Assembly (NCBI GenBank): GCA_029204225.1
Contig: CM055111.1
Span: 30,655,464-30,719,463, forward strand
Source: Diphasiastrum complanatum
Taxonomy: Eukaryota; Streptophyta; Lycopodiopsida; Lycopodiales; Lycopodiaceae
Direction of reading: 5' to 3'
DNA: 64,000 nucleotides
Positions 45,384-56,284 of the stretch are shown here, piece by piece; positions within the stretch are counted from its first letter, which is position 1, and each line of letters begins with the position of its first letter. Both the position numbers and the translations under genes were made by a program. The notes under the pieces are model-generated. The model was not told the DNA's origin, made no database searches, and was given only the letters and a program-made list of their open reading frames with translations.

Positions 45384-48010
45384 TTAAGTTGAATTCTTAT
45401 GAGAATGCAAACCTTTGTGAAGTTGCTTTGATATCTAAGGAGGAGCTGTGGCATAGAAGGTTGGGTCATCCTAACTTTAAAACTATGTTTTCTATGGTCA
45501 AGAAAGTGAAGGCTATTGGTCTTCCAAAATCTCTTTCCAAAGATTTCAAGCCTTGTGAGGCTTGTGCTATTGCAAAATCACATAGAAAGCCATATCAGAA
45601 GTCTTTTATAAAAACTACTCATTCTTTGGAACTTATACACTCGGATGTACATTTTTCCTCTTCTAAAAGTATTGGTGGTGCAACATGTTTTGTCACCTTT
45701 ATTGATGACTTTGCTAGATATACTTGGTTGTATCTACTTTCTTCAAAGGCTATGGTTTTTGATCACTTCCTAATCTTCAAGCTTATGTTGAGAAACAATT
45801 TTCTTTCAAAGTTAAAGCTTTAAGATGTGATGGAGGAGGTGAATACATCATAGTTTCATGATTACTGAGAAGGTGAAGGAATAAAGAGAGAGTTTTCTTG
45901 TGCTTATTCTCCATCTCAAAATGGAGTTGTTGAGAGGAAAAACAGATCTTTATGTGAATGTGCTAAAGCAATTCGAGTTGAAGCTTCTTTGCCTATTGAA
46001 TATTGGGGTGAAGCTATAACTTGTGCAAACTATTTGTGCAATAGATTACCTCACAATGCACTTGCTGGAAAATCACCTTTTGAAGTCTTGTTTAAGAAGA
46101 AACCTAAGGTAGATCACCTTAGAGTTTTTGGTTGTGATTGCTTTGTTCAAGTGCCCTTGGAAACAAGGAAAAGAGATGATCCTAAATCTATTAAAATAAT
46201 CATGGTTGGATATGCATCCAACAAGAAAGCTTACAGAATCTATGTTCCCTCTACCTCAACTATAATTGAGAGTAGGGATGTTATATTCCATGAAGATCAA
46301 AAATACATTCTTGAGGAGGCCGAGTTCAAAGATTCTCACAAAGATACTCCAATCAACACCCTTGAAGACTATCATGGAGAGATGGGGCCGAATTGAGGAG
46401 GAGTCACCTCGAATCTTTTCACCAAGGAGATCTCAAAGAGAAAGATCCTAGCCTAGAAGGCTTACCTATGAAGATAGAGGCAAGCAAGTGGAAATCAACT
46501 CCACTAATTGTGCTTATTTTTATTTCTCATGAGGAGCCGAAGGATGTATATGATGCACTCAACTCGAAGGAATGGTATCTTGCCATGACGGAGGAATATG
46601 ATGCTTTGATGGCCAATAAGACATGGGAGCTTGTGGATCTTCCATCCAACAAGCACACCAATGGTTGCAAGTGGATTCTTTGAATCAAGTATAATCAAGA
46701 TGGCACCTTCAACAAGTACAAGGCTAGGCTTTGTGCTAAAGGTTTTGCTCAAGTTTATGGACTTGATTATGAGGAGACTTTTGCTCCGGTTGCAAAGATG
46801 GTATCAATTAGAATCATAATTTCTATTGCTTGTTTTATCAATTGGCAAGTTCTTCAACTATATGTCTCTAATGCATTTCTAAATGGGTATCTAGAAGAAG
46901 AGATTTATATGGATCAGCCTATTGGGTTCATCCATGACAAAAACAAAGTTTGCTTGCTCTTCAAAAGTTTATATGGATTGAAGCAAGCTCCAATCCTTCC
47001 TCATATGTTAGGTTTTTTGATAAAGATATTGTCATCCTTCTTATGTATGTTGATGATATCATTCTGACAGGAAGTTGTATCAAGTTAGTTGAGGAAACCA
47101 AGATTGCACTTGGAAAAGAGTTCAAGATGCAAGATCTTGAAAAATTTCACTATATTCTAGGATTAGAGATTGACTTTCTTAAAGATAAAGCTTTTGTATG
47201 TCAATCCAAGTATGCTCTTTCAATGTTAAAGAAGTTCAATATGTTGAATTGTAAGAGTATAGAAACTCCTATGGAGAAAAATGTAAAGGACTCTAACAAA
47301 GGTGATGAAAGATCCTTCATGAACATCACACTTTTTAGAAGTCTTATAGCCTCCTTAATTTGGCTCACAATAACTAGACTTGACATAAGCTTTAGTGTTC
47401 ATAAGTTGAGCCAGACTATGCAAAATCCTACTATTTATCATTGGAAAATGACCAAGAGAGTGCTTAGATATATATCTTCAACTTTTGATTTTGTTTATTA
47501 TATAAAAGTGAAGATCTTTCTATTATTGGTTATTCTGACTCGGATTTTGCAAGTGATAGAGCAGATTGAAAATCTACAAGTGCTTATGTCATATATCTTG
47601 GAGGAAACTTGATATTTTGGCTTTCCAAAAAGCAAGATACTGTATCACTCTCATCATGTGAAGCTGAGTACAAGACACTCACTACAACAACAAAGGAAGT
47701 GCTTTGGATCAAAATGTTACTAGTGGAGCTAAAGATAATAATGGAAGAGGATCTACCTATGATCATGTGTGACAACATTTTAGCCCAAGCCCTTGCCAAC
47801 AACTCAATATTCCATGCAAGGAGCAAGCATATCGAAGTTGCACATCACTTCATGAGAGAGAAGCTCATTGGAGGAGAAATCAACTTGGAGCACATCGACA
47901 CATCATCTTGTATTGTTGATATGCTCACCAAACCTTTGAGCAAAAGTTCCTTCCTCAAGCATAGATCCAATCTTGGAGTTATACCAAGATCCATGTTCAA
48001 ATCAATATAG
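45384..48010 (+). pseudogene. Copia pol: GAG-pre-integrase, integrase, RT, RNase H
   Basis: The order is canonical. GAG-pre-integrase and zinc finger: LWHRRLGHPN and CEACAIAKSH. Integrase core: HSDV, FIDDFARYTW, and WGEAITCANYLCNRLP further on. RT: WELVDLPSNKHTNGCKWI (45.98-46.68 kb frames), YGLKQAP, and YVDDIIL near 47047-47067. RNase H to 48010: LSSCEAEYKTL, MCDN, HARSKHIEVAHHF, IVDMLTKPLSKS. Frameshifts and stops occur near 45,824, 46,395, 46,682 and 47,570. Each domain is recognisable and the YVDD is intact, but no continuous frame exists. The 5' end begins in mid-domain at the inverted insertion. Confidence 0.9.
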
Positions 48011-48027
48011 ATTATTTTTCCGAGGAG

Positions 48028-48134
48028 TGTTAAAACTGAAAACAATCGATATTGATTTTTTTGGCTTGCTACAAATATTGTACCATGCAAGTATGAAGTT
48101 CGTAAATGCAAAATGCCAAATTTGGCCTAGATAG
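48028..48134 (+). repeat. Truncated 3' LTR (first 107 bp)
   Basis: Starts TGTTAAAACTG after CCGAGGAG and matches the first ~107 bp of 36866-37651. It then breaks off and joins gag sequence at TCAATATGGAAG. Confidence 0.9.
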
Positions 48135-49352
48135 TCAATATGGAAGTTGAGGATGGAGTCCATCTTGATACTCCAAGATGTGATGGACATTGTACTTGGG
48201 ATTGAGGAGGAGCCTCAAGTCCTTCAAGAAGTACAAAAATACAAGAAGAGAGCTAGGATGGCTCTCCACTACATTAAGATGAATGTCTCTAATGAGATAT
48301 TGAGGGAGATTGGTGATTGTTCTACATCCAAGGAAGCTTGGGATTGTCTCAAGTCCATCTATGAGGCTAAGAACACCTCTAGGCTCCTCACTCTTAGAAA
48401 TCAAATCTTCCAAAGTAGTCAAAAGAGTGATGAGAGTGCATCTAATTATGTTTTGAGAGTCAAGGATATTCATAGGGAGCTTGCATGTATTGGTGACTCA
48501 ATCAATCAAAGTGAGCTAGTCCAAGTCATTCTCAATGGCTTGAGAGATGAATATGACAACCTTGTCCAATCCTATGCCATTAAGGAGGAGCTACCAAGTT
48601 TGGAGGCCCTTCAAAGTGTGCTTATTTATGAAGAATCAAGACAAGAGTACAAACTCTTGAGGATGGACAAGCTATCACTCAATCATGATGATGGCAAAGT
48701 TCTATTTGCCAAGCACAAAGAGAGGAGTAAGAAGCAACACCATCACTTCTCTAATGACAAAGCTAAAGACCAAGATGGAGAGGAGGAGGAGGATACCTCT
48801 CATGCTTCTACTTCAAATCTCAAGAAGAAGAAGATCAAGTGCTTTTATTGTGGCAAGAAAGGCCATTATGCCACCAATTGTTTCAAGAAGAAGAATCAAC
48901 TCAATCAAGCCAACATCACCAATGAGAAAGAAGACTATATTGCAAGTGATGGAGAAGGCTCTCTTATGGCATCAAGCTTCTCCTCTTCCACCTTCAACAA
49001 GGATGACTCATGGTATATTGATAGTGGAACATCTTGACATATGTGTGGCTCCAAGCACTTTTTTTCATCTATTTTGCCTTATGATGGAGTCAAGAAGACC
49101 ATATACTTTGCAAGTAAGCATGAGTGCAATATTGAAGGAGTAGGGATTATTCCCTTGAAGCTTGCATCTTCTAAAGATCTCTTTCTCAAAAATGTTCTTT
49201 TTGTCCCAAAGCTTACAAAGAACATCTTAAGTGTTGGCCAACTTCTTGATAGTGGCTTTGATGTCAATTTCAATATTGACAATTGTGTGATCAAGAAGGA
49301 TGGTGAGATCCTTGCATATGGATCAAGATTTGAAGGCATCTACAAATTGTGA
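48135..49352 (+). pseudogene. Copia gag plus protease of the same family, nearly intact gag
   Basis: Frame 48147-49037 (296 codons) encodes a full copia gag from W-K-L-R-M-E-S onward: YKKRARMALHYIK, SKEAWDCLKSIYE, FQSSQKSDESASNYVL, a basic/acidic linker, and the canonical knuckle CFYCGKKGHYATNC. Protease then begins (WYIDSGTS), with a TGA at 49035-49037 in the usual arginine position of DSGTSRHMC. The frame reopens to 49352 through KNVLFVPKLTKNILSVGQL to GIYKL, exactly where the pol at 45384 begins (KLNSYENA). Gag and pol of this family thus lie in swapped order. Confidence 0.88.
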
Positions 49353-49630
49353 AAGATTTCAGATCCTTAAGATCCAATCTACTTGAATGATCTTTGGTTA
49401 GAAAGAGAAATACACTATCAATTTCACCAATGTAGAAAAATCAGCATCTACACGCAATTTGAGATGCAAACACTAATAGAACTTGATCAAACTTGAATGA
49501 AATGATTATGTACTGTTGCTGTCCATACAAAACCAACAAGCTACTGTATTTCACATGTGTGGATCCAAAAAGAGCAAATATAGATCATCATTTTGTTGCT
49601 TCTCCAAGATCTATGATTTCGTAGTTTTCA
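49353..49630. other. Junction sequence without gene
   Basis: A short unassigned stretch between the plus-strand gag-protease and the minus-strand copia element. Contains a TTTCACATGTGTGGATCC word similar to copia leader sequence. Confidence 0.4.
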
Positions 49631-49649
49631 GACATCTGATTCTTCGTGT

Positions 49650-51770
49650 CCTTGATTAACATCAAGGAATTTCCTATCATTAGCGAATCATCCACAAAAA
49701 TGGTCAGTATCACAAAATCCTTTCCTACTCTTTTGATGTAGACATTACAGTCTGGTTGAGTAGGATTGAAGTCTAGGGACTTCAGAAGACCATCAAGCTT
49801 TTTGTACCAGGCTCGTGATGCCTATTTTAGACCGTAGATGTATCTCTGTAATCGATAGACATATTGTCTGTTGTCGGGGTCTTCATAGCCTTCAGGTTGC
49901 TTCATGAAAATTTTCTCCTCTAGATCTTCGTAGAGAAAGGCTGTTTTCACGTCAATCTGGTGAATATCCAGATTGTACTGTGTGGCGTATGCAAGGAGCA
50001 GCCTTATGCTTGTCATCTTGACCATGGGCAAATACGTGTCGAAATAGTCGACACCATATCTCTGCGTGTAGCCCTTTGCGACAAGCCTTGCTTTGTAGCG
50101 GCCAATGGTGCCATCTGATTTCAGCTTCTTCTTGTACACCCATTTGCAGTCTAGTACTTTTCTATTTTCTGGAAGTGGCTCTAATGTCCATGCCTCATTT
50201 CGTCTCATCGACTCGATCTCTTCTGACATTGTCTGTTTTCAGAATTCTCCCTCTGGACTCTAGATAGCTTCTTGGTATGTAGCTGGCTCTTCTGTGAAAC
50301 TGCAGTAATTGAACCGCATGTCTTCGCTCCATTGAAGATTGTCAGAATAGCGGTCTGGAGGTCTTCTTTGTCTTGTTGACCTTCGAGGTTCATTTCGTCG
50401 CTGCTTGAACATTTCTTGTTCGTGGGGTCGATCCTCTGCTTCCTGTTGCTCTGGAGTATGGGGTCCTGCATTCTGATTTGATGACTGTCCTCGATTTCCC
50501 TCTTGAATAGACAGCAGTGTGAAGATCTCATGGTCTATTTTGTCTTTCAGTCCAGGGAATGTGGACTCATCGAACTTCACAACTCTACTCGAAACAACCT
50601 TCTTCGTGGTTGGATCGTAGAGTCTGTATACATGTGTTCCGTTCGAGTAGCCGACCATGATTGTTTGTTCGGATTTGTCATCGAGCTTGCTTCTCTTTTC
50701 TTTTGGAATGTGCTTGTATGCTACACATCCAAACACTCGTGTGTATGACAGATCAGGCTTTCTGTCTGTCCACATCTCGTACGGTGTTTTGTTCTCCAAC
50801 GCTGTCGTTGTTGATCTGTTCTGTAGATGTACTGCTGCAGCTATTGCTTCAGTCCAGAATTGGCATGACAATTGAGCCTGTGCCATCATGCATCTGGCTC
50901 CTTCGACTAGCGTTCTATTTTTTCTTTCTGCCACACCGTTGTATTCTGGTGTGTATGCAGGAGTGAACTAGTGTTTGATCCCTTGTTCTTCGCAGAATCT
51001 TGAGATTTCTGTGCTTCTGTATTCACCTCCATTGTCAGATCTAAGGATCTGTATCTTCTTCGAGGTGTGTCGCTCTGCAAATGCCACGAACTTCTTAAAA
51101 GAATCAAATACTTCCGATTTCTTCTTCAAGTAGTAGATCGTGGTCATTTGACTGTAATCATCTATGAACATTAGAAAATATTTCGAACCTGAGAGCGAAT
51201 CTGTTTTCATCGATCCACACACATCAGAGTGGACAAGCTCAAGAACTTCCTTGGCTCTTCTTCCTTCGTGTGTAAATGGACTCCGATGTTGCTTGCCTTT
51301 CTGATAAGCTTCGCAAAACTCAGTCTCGGGCTTTGATATTTTGAGACCTGTGACAATGTCCTTTGTGCTCATGTCATACAGGCTCCGTATGTTCAGATGA
51401 TACAATTTCCTATGCCATAGTTGATCTTCGTTTTCTGAAGCATTTAATATGCTATCAAAGTTGCTGATTATTTTGGCCTGGTAGAGGTTTCCTTCTCTGC
51501 ATCCGACCATCAACAACTTGTTTGTCGACTTCTCGATCATACGACAAGTGTTGCCGTCAAACAAAACTCGAATGCCTAGATCTGCCATCTTGGAGACAGA
51601 TAGCAGATCTTTTCTGAGTGAGGGCACATAGAGTGCTCCTGGCAGCTCTGCTTGGCCTGATAGTGTTCGTAGCTATAGAGAGCCGATGCCTTTGACATCG
51701 TGTCTGCTTCCATCGCCTAGAATTACTGCTCTGTCATTTTCGAGTTCACAAAAGTTGATCAAGATCTTCT
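49650..51770 (-). pseudogene. Copia pol (protease end, integrase, RT) on the minus strand
   Basis: The right part (50968-51627) has LRKDLLSVSKM, LWHRKLYHLN, SGSKYFLMFIDDYS and ILRSDNGGEYRS; the integrase finger reads CEAY instead of CxxC, a lost zinc ligand. A TAG separates it (after E-E-Q-G-I-K-H) from 50260-50934: AERKNRTLVEGARCM, FWTEAI, TPYEMW and KLDDKSE. RT (49822-50229) has LDCKWVYKKKLKSDGTI, RYKARLVAKGYTQ and IHQIDVKTAFLY, a stop after YGLK, then a VDDS motif near 49,690. Relatively few lesions, but non-functional. Confidence 0.88.
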
Positions 51771-51779
51771 TGTTGCAGT

Positions 51780-51974
51780 TTATGTGAGTGCGCGCTCATC
51801 CTTTCTGATCCATTCAGCTCTCCTCGAGTCTCCCTCTGGAGGCTGCACCTCTGAGAGCTCGGTCACCGACCAGATGCCTTCGCCCTTCAGGAGTATTTTG
51901 ATTTTGAATTTCCAGATTCTGTAATTTGTGCCATCGAGACTGATTGCTACTCTGGTCTGGACTGTCGTAGCCAT
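51780..51974 (-). pseudogene. Copia gag N-terminal fragment
   Basis: ATG at 51974 (minus) followed by LDGTNYRIWKFKIKILLKGEG, the conserved gag start. It ends after 64 codons, where most of gag is deleted. Confidence 0.85.
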
Positions 51975-52039
51975 ATTATGTTGTCTGGAAGAATCACTGT
52001 TGGGATATCAGTAGTGACAACCTGTCGGCTCTGATACCA

Positions 52040-52832
52040 TGTCGCGGGAGCGCGTGCGTGAGACTGATTCGTGTTCGTCCTCACTTCGTCTTCTTTATCA
52101 CGAACACTTTTTTGTCTTTTAAATTTCTTTTGTGTGGAAGCCCTTACAGGAACCCAGACACTCGACTATGCATCACAAAACACATTCTATTCTAGCAATC
52201 ATGACACACAACATAAGACGAGATGCACAAAAATAGAGTGACTGAATTATCAGTTTTAGTTCAGAGTGAATTCGTCAGTGTCTCGCTCATTGGCGGAATG
52301 ACATTCTACTCTTTCGTTGTGTTCTACTCATTGGCAGATTTTCATACACAGCTATGATGTCTTTACTTTCTTACTCTATTCGCTACGTCTCTCTCTGTCT
52401 CTTACAGATCTCTGTATCAACATCTCGTATTCACTACTTTCTTTATGATCCAGAGAGGATCGTTTATACCTCTACTATGTGGAGTTTACAAGATAGCTAA
52501 ACATAGAATCACATCACTAGTTAATGCTAATCGACTAGTTAGTTAGTCTGTGTCGTTGCTACTCGTTTCAGTTGGGCATGAAGCCCATTGAGCTGCCAGT
52601 TGGCAGCGCAAAAGATTTTCCTTCGTCTGTTTCATAATTTCCCATTTGCTTTCGTTCTTTTCGTAGTTTTCATTTCGCAAATCGTTCGTGCTTCGAGTCA
52701 AAGACACGTTGACTGTCGCGAATTGTTCTCGTTCGTGCTTTGAGTCAAAGTCATGTTGACTATCGCGAATTGTTCGACCTTCGTGTCTTGTTCGTGCTGC
52801 GACAAAGTTGCAGGAGTTCATCATTTCTGACA
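52040..52832 (-). repeat. 5' LTR of the minus-strand copia element, 793 bp
   Basis: TGTC...GACA ends. A minus-strand TATA box (GGTATAAACG) lies near 52463-52472, in the right place and orientation for a minus-strand LTR promoter. Two diverged copies of a TTGACTNTCGCGAATTGTTC phrase occur near 52708 and 52748. Confidence 0.85.
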
Positions 52833-52997
52833 CCCTTGCCCCATCAGATTGGTATCAGAGCGTAGCTCAAATAAACCGAGAGATTAAGTTTGTTCTATTT
52901 GTATACTGTTATCATGTCTCATGTAGGTAGCTCTTCATCTTCATCACTCAGTGAAGCTAGAGTCATTGACAAGTTCAATAGTTCTAACTTCTACATT
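52833..52997 (+). pseudogene. Start of another plus-strand copia element (primer-binding site and gag start)
   Basis: TTGGTATCAGAGCG (from 52849) is a plus-strand primer-binding site. ATG at 52914 starts M-S-H-V-G-S-S-S..., continuing to DKFNSSNFY, the usual gag N-terminus, where sequence breaks into the hairpin array. Only 14 bp (to CATCA) of its own LTR remains to the left. Confidence 0.65.
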
Positions 52998-53492
52998 TCC
53001 CGCCCCTAATGACACTTCATTACGAGCAGAAAAAAATCCGTCTCTAAATTATATAATTTTAAATTCACAAGGTGTGTGTATGTGCGTTCGTGTGTGTATT
53101 TTTGTATGTATGTATGTATAGTATACATATAGTATAGTGACCCCATGCGTTAATTCTATATGTAGATGGTACACATGTTAAATGGAATTTTCATTGCATG
53201 TATTTTAGGGGCGAGAAAAAACCCGCCGTTAATGACACTTCGTAAGGGGCAAGAAAAAACCCGCCAAGAAAAAACCTTGACACTTGATAAGGGGCAAGAA
53301 AAAACCCACCTCTAATGAACTTCATTAGGGGCAAATGGAATTTTCATTGCATGTATTTTAGGGGAGGGAAAAATCCGTTCCTAATGACACTTGATAAGGG
53401 GCAAGATAAAATCCGCCCCTAATGACACTTCATTAGGAGCATGAAAAAACCCGCCCCTAGATTACATTTCTAAAATTTTAAATTCACAAGGG

Positions 53493-53556
<64 letters not shown>

Positions 53557-53817
53557 TTGTATGTATTTATGTATAGTACATATAGTATAGTGACCCCATG
53601 CATTAATCCTATGTACACATGTTAAATGAAATTTTCATTGCATGTTTATTAGGGGCGGGAAAAAACTTGCCCCTAATGACACTTCATTAGGGGCAAGAAA
53701 AAACCTGCCCCTAATGACACTTCATAAGGGGCAAGAAAAAACCCGCCTCTAATGACACTTCATTAGGGGCAAAAAAAAACCACCCCTAAATTACAGTTTT
53801 AAAATCTTAAATTCACA

Positions 53818-53852
<35 letters not shown>

Positions 53853-54880
53853 TATGTATAATACATATAGTATAGTGGCCCCATGCATTGATGATATATG
53901 TATACGGTACACATGTTAAAAGCTGCCCCTAATGACACTTCATAAGGGGCAAGAAAAAACCCGCCCCAGATGACAATTCATTAGGGGCAAGAAAAAACCC
54001 ACCCCTAAATTACATATTTAAACTTTTAAACTCACAAGGTGTGTGTATGTGCGTTCGCGTGTGTGTATTTTTGTATGTATGTATGTATAGTATACCCATG
54101 TATTAATCCTATATGTATATGGTACACATGTTAAATGGAATTTTCATTGCATGTATTTTAGGGGCGAGAAAAAACCCGCCCCTTATGACACTTCATAAGG
54201 GGCAGGAAAAACTTCGCCCCTAATGACGCTTGATAAGGGGCAAGAAAAAACCCGCCCATAATGACACTTTATTAGGGGCAAGAAAAAACCCACCCCTAAA
54301 TTACATCTGTAAAATTTTAAATTCACAAGGTGTGTGTATTTTTGTATGTATGTATGTATGTGTATGTATGTATAGTACATATAGTATAGTGACCCCATGC
54401 ATTAATCCTATATGTATATGGTACACATGTTAAATGAAAATTTTATTGCATGTATTTTAGGGACGAGAAACAACCTGTCCCTAATGACACTTCATAAGGG
54501 GCAGGAAAAAACCCACTCCTAATGATACTTTATTAGGGGTAGGGAAAAACCCACCCCTAAATTACATCTTTATAATTTACATTCGAAAGCTGTACTGTGT
54601 GTGTGTGTGTGTGGGTGTGGGGTATATAAATAATGTTAAAATGCATTTGTGTAGTAGTACATATGTAAATTAAATGTATGCGCTTAAGATTGGGTTTGAG
54701 CTATTTCAATGAAATCTAGATCACACATTCATGTATACACATATGCTCGTAAACTCTAGCATAAAAATGAAGGGGCACAATACAAATTTTGCCCCTGATA
54801 GCTGTCTCTTATGCACAAAAAGGGGCACATATAATATCCCGCCCCTTCTAGCCACCCTTGATGCAGAAATAAGAGGCACA
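52998..54880. repeat. Array of alternating hairpin-forming repeats with GT tracts
   Basis: Repeats of GCCCCTAATGACACTTCATT followed by AGGGGCAAGAAAAAACCCGC recur many times. Two overlapping inverted repeats result: stem CCCCTAATGA with loop CACT (perfect at 53670-53693), and stem AGGGGC(A/G) with a loop of about ten bases containing AAAAAA. A longer unit begins TAAATTACAT and contains TTAAATTCACAAGG, a GT tract, CCCCATGCATTAATCC, GGTACACATGTTAAATGGAA and TGCATGTATTTTAGGGG; about six copies start near 53034, 53463, 53790, 54008, 54297 and 54555. Weaker copies run to about 54,880. No ORF. The GGGGC(G) inverted units resemble subterminal repeats of plant CACTA elements, but I found no CACTA ends. 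Confidence 0.9.
53495..53552. repeat. (GT)n microsatellite within the hairpin array
   Basis: An uninterrupted GT tract; a shorter one lies at about 53819-53849 in the next long unit. Confidence 0.95.
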
Positions 54881-55985
54881 CTTTATAGGAATGGGATGCA
54901 CTATTGAATTTCATGTTAAAATTAGCACTTGTGCATGTCCACTCTTACTTTTAAAAGGCGAACTTAAATGAACACAAGTAACTGCCCTTAACTTACACGT
55001 TTACTTTAAAATTGGCTTTCTCAAAAACTCCGTTGACTGACTTTGGCAAGGCCAAAAACTCTCAAAACACAATCCATTTGCAAGATGTTTGAACTCAAGA
55101 TATACGACAATTTTTTCTAGGTATTCAGTAAGCGCAGATTACCATCTACAAGCATATAATAATTGCCACAAGACACGCTAACTTGCAATTTCATTGGACT
55201 AAAATAGAAAACTATATTCTGATGCTTCATATGAATTAAATTGTTTTAGGTAGGAATATTTATATAGCTGCTACTGCAATAAGGGTGAAAGCTCACAATG
55301 ATCAACTAGCCAACATTGACTAGTACAAGAATCCTCAGTCTATCTTTCAACATCTTCTCCTCGTCATGAAGCATTCCTTGGGCCAATATGAACTAGGTCC
55401 TGAAACAATAACAAGTTAATAACCAGACTAATTATTTCCAAATAGGCAATTAAAGCTTGGAGTATGGAGTAAGGTGATAGTACAACCAACTACCATGATT
55501 ACAGCAGAAAAACTTCTCTGTTCATAGCTTGCTTCTCTTGCTTTAACCCTGAAGAGTGCCGTCTTAAATTGACAGTACTCTCATCCTTTGTACATTCATG
55601 GGTTTCCATCCTTCATTAAGAAAAGCAGGATTTTGCTTTGAAGAGGGCAAAATTCTAGCGTAATCTGCATGGCTCACCTTTTTCACGACATTCAGATAAA
55701 AAGCAAGTCACTCTGGTTGAGCAGAATGAATGTCAAATTTTCAGATTGTTATTGCCACACTAGATTACAAAACTGATCGTTCTAACTCCAGTCCACATAT
55801 AATGAGAATAAAATATAATTCATGCAATACTTCTTAGACTAGGTTGCCGGCAATTTTGCTGCAGCACTGCGGAACCTTAATTGACAAAAACAGTAACAAA
55901 TCTTGTGACTTCAACTCTAGGTGGGAGTCCTATATATCCTCACCCACATGGATAAGAAAAATACCAAAAACACGCAATGAGCAGT
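54881..55985. other. Spacer and 3' flank of the trihelix gene
   Basis: AT-rich; no repeats or ORFs of note. The 3' UTR of the minus-strand gene must lie at its right end. Confidence 0.5.
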
Positions 55986-56284
55986 TTAACTCATTGACTG
56001 GATTGCTTCAGCAATGCTTCTGATGGAACTAGCAATCTCGGCTATAGATTTGCAAATCAAAGCACTGCCCTTCTCATCACAAGCTATACGTTGGCGTTCA
56101 ATCTGGAGTTTTTTTTGCTCTATACGCTCAAAGCTCTCTATCAGGTGCTTGGTATCATCGACCATGTCCTTCTTAAACCCGGGAGATTTAGGTTCCAGTT
56201 TGCGCTTCCGCCCTGCTGTTTTTTCTTCAGAGGACATGGATAACAAGTCGTCCTCTGAGTCATTTAATTGGTCCTCTTCCTCAC
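55986..56284 (-). CDS. Trihelix gene exon 3 (residues 295-393)
   Basis: Acceptor CTATTTCAG. Encodes the acidic, basic and coiled-coil C-terminal part; stop TAA at 55986-55988. Confidence 0.85.

Larger units (their letters stand above)
36866..48134 (+). mobile_element. Composite copia element with nested and inverted insertions
   Basis: The outer plus-strand copia family has a 5' LTR (36866-37651), primer-binding site (37652), leader, gag (38421-38712 resuming at 43452-43683), pol (45384-48010) and the first 107 bp of a 3' LTR (48028-48134). Gag is split by a non-autonomous LTR element (38713-43446). The gag 3' end, zinc knuckle and protease are replaced by an inverted partial copy of the same family (43735-45379). 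The 3' LTR is cut and joined to another gag. Confidence 0.8.
49631..52832 (-). mobile_element. Minus-strand Ty1/copia element, 3'-truncated, with 5' LTR
   Basis: On the minus strand: 5' LTR (52832 down to 52040, TGTCAGAAATG...CGCGACA), primer-binding site TGGTATCAGAGCCG (52026-52039 complement), gag start (51974), protease end, integrase and RT to about 49,631. RNase H and the 3' LTR are absent. Most of gag is deleted: the frame passes from gag (R-K-D-E-R-A-L-T) to the protease/pre-integrase junction within a few codons. Confidence 0.87.

Noticed and set aside
36866-48134. A single complete autonomous copia element
   Set aside because: Gag 3' end, knuckle and protease are missing at this locus, pol has several frameshifts and the 3' LTR is truncated.
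52040-52846. Interpretation as a plus-strand LTR ending CATCA before the plus-strand primer-binding site
   Set aside because: The TATA box, TG...CA ends and adjacent minus-strand primer-binding site all fit a minus-strand LTR; only the last 14 bp fit the plus-strand element.
52998-54880. CRISPR-like array
   Set aside because: Repeats are not separated by unique spacers of uniform length, the context is plant chromatin and there are no cas genes.
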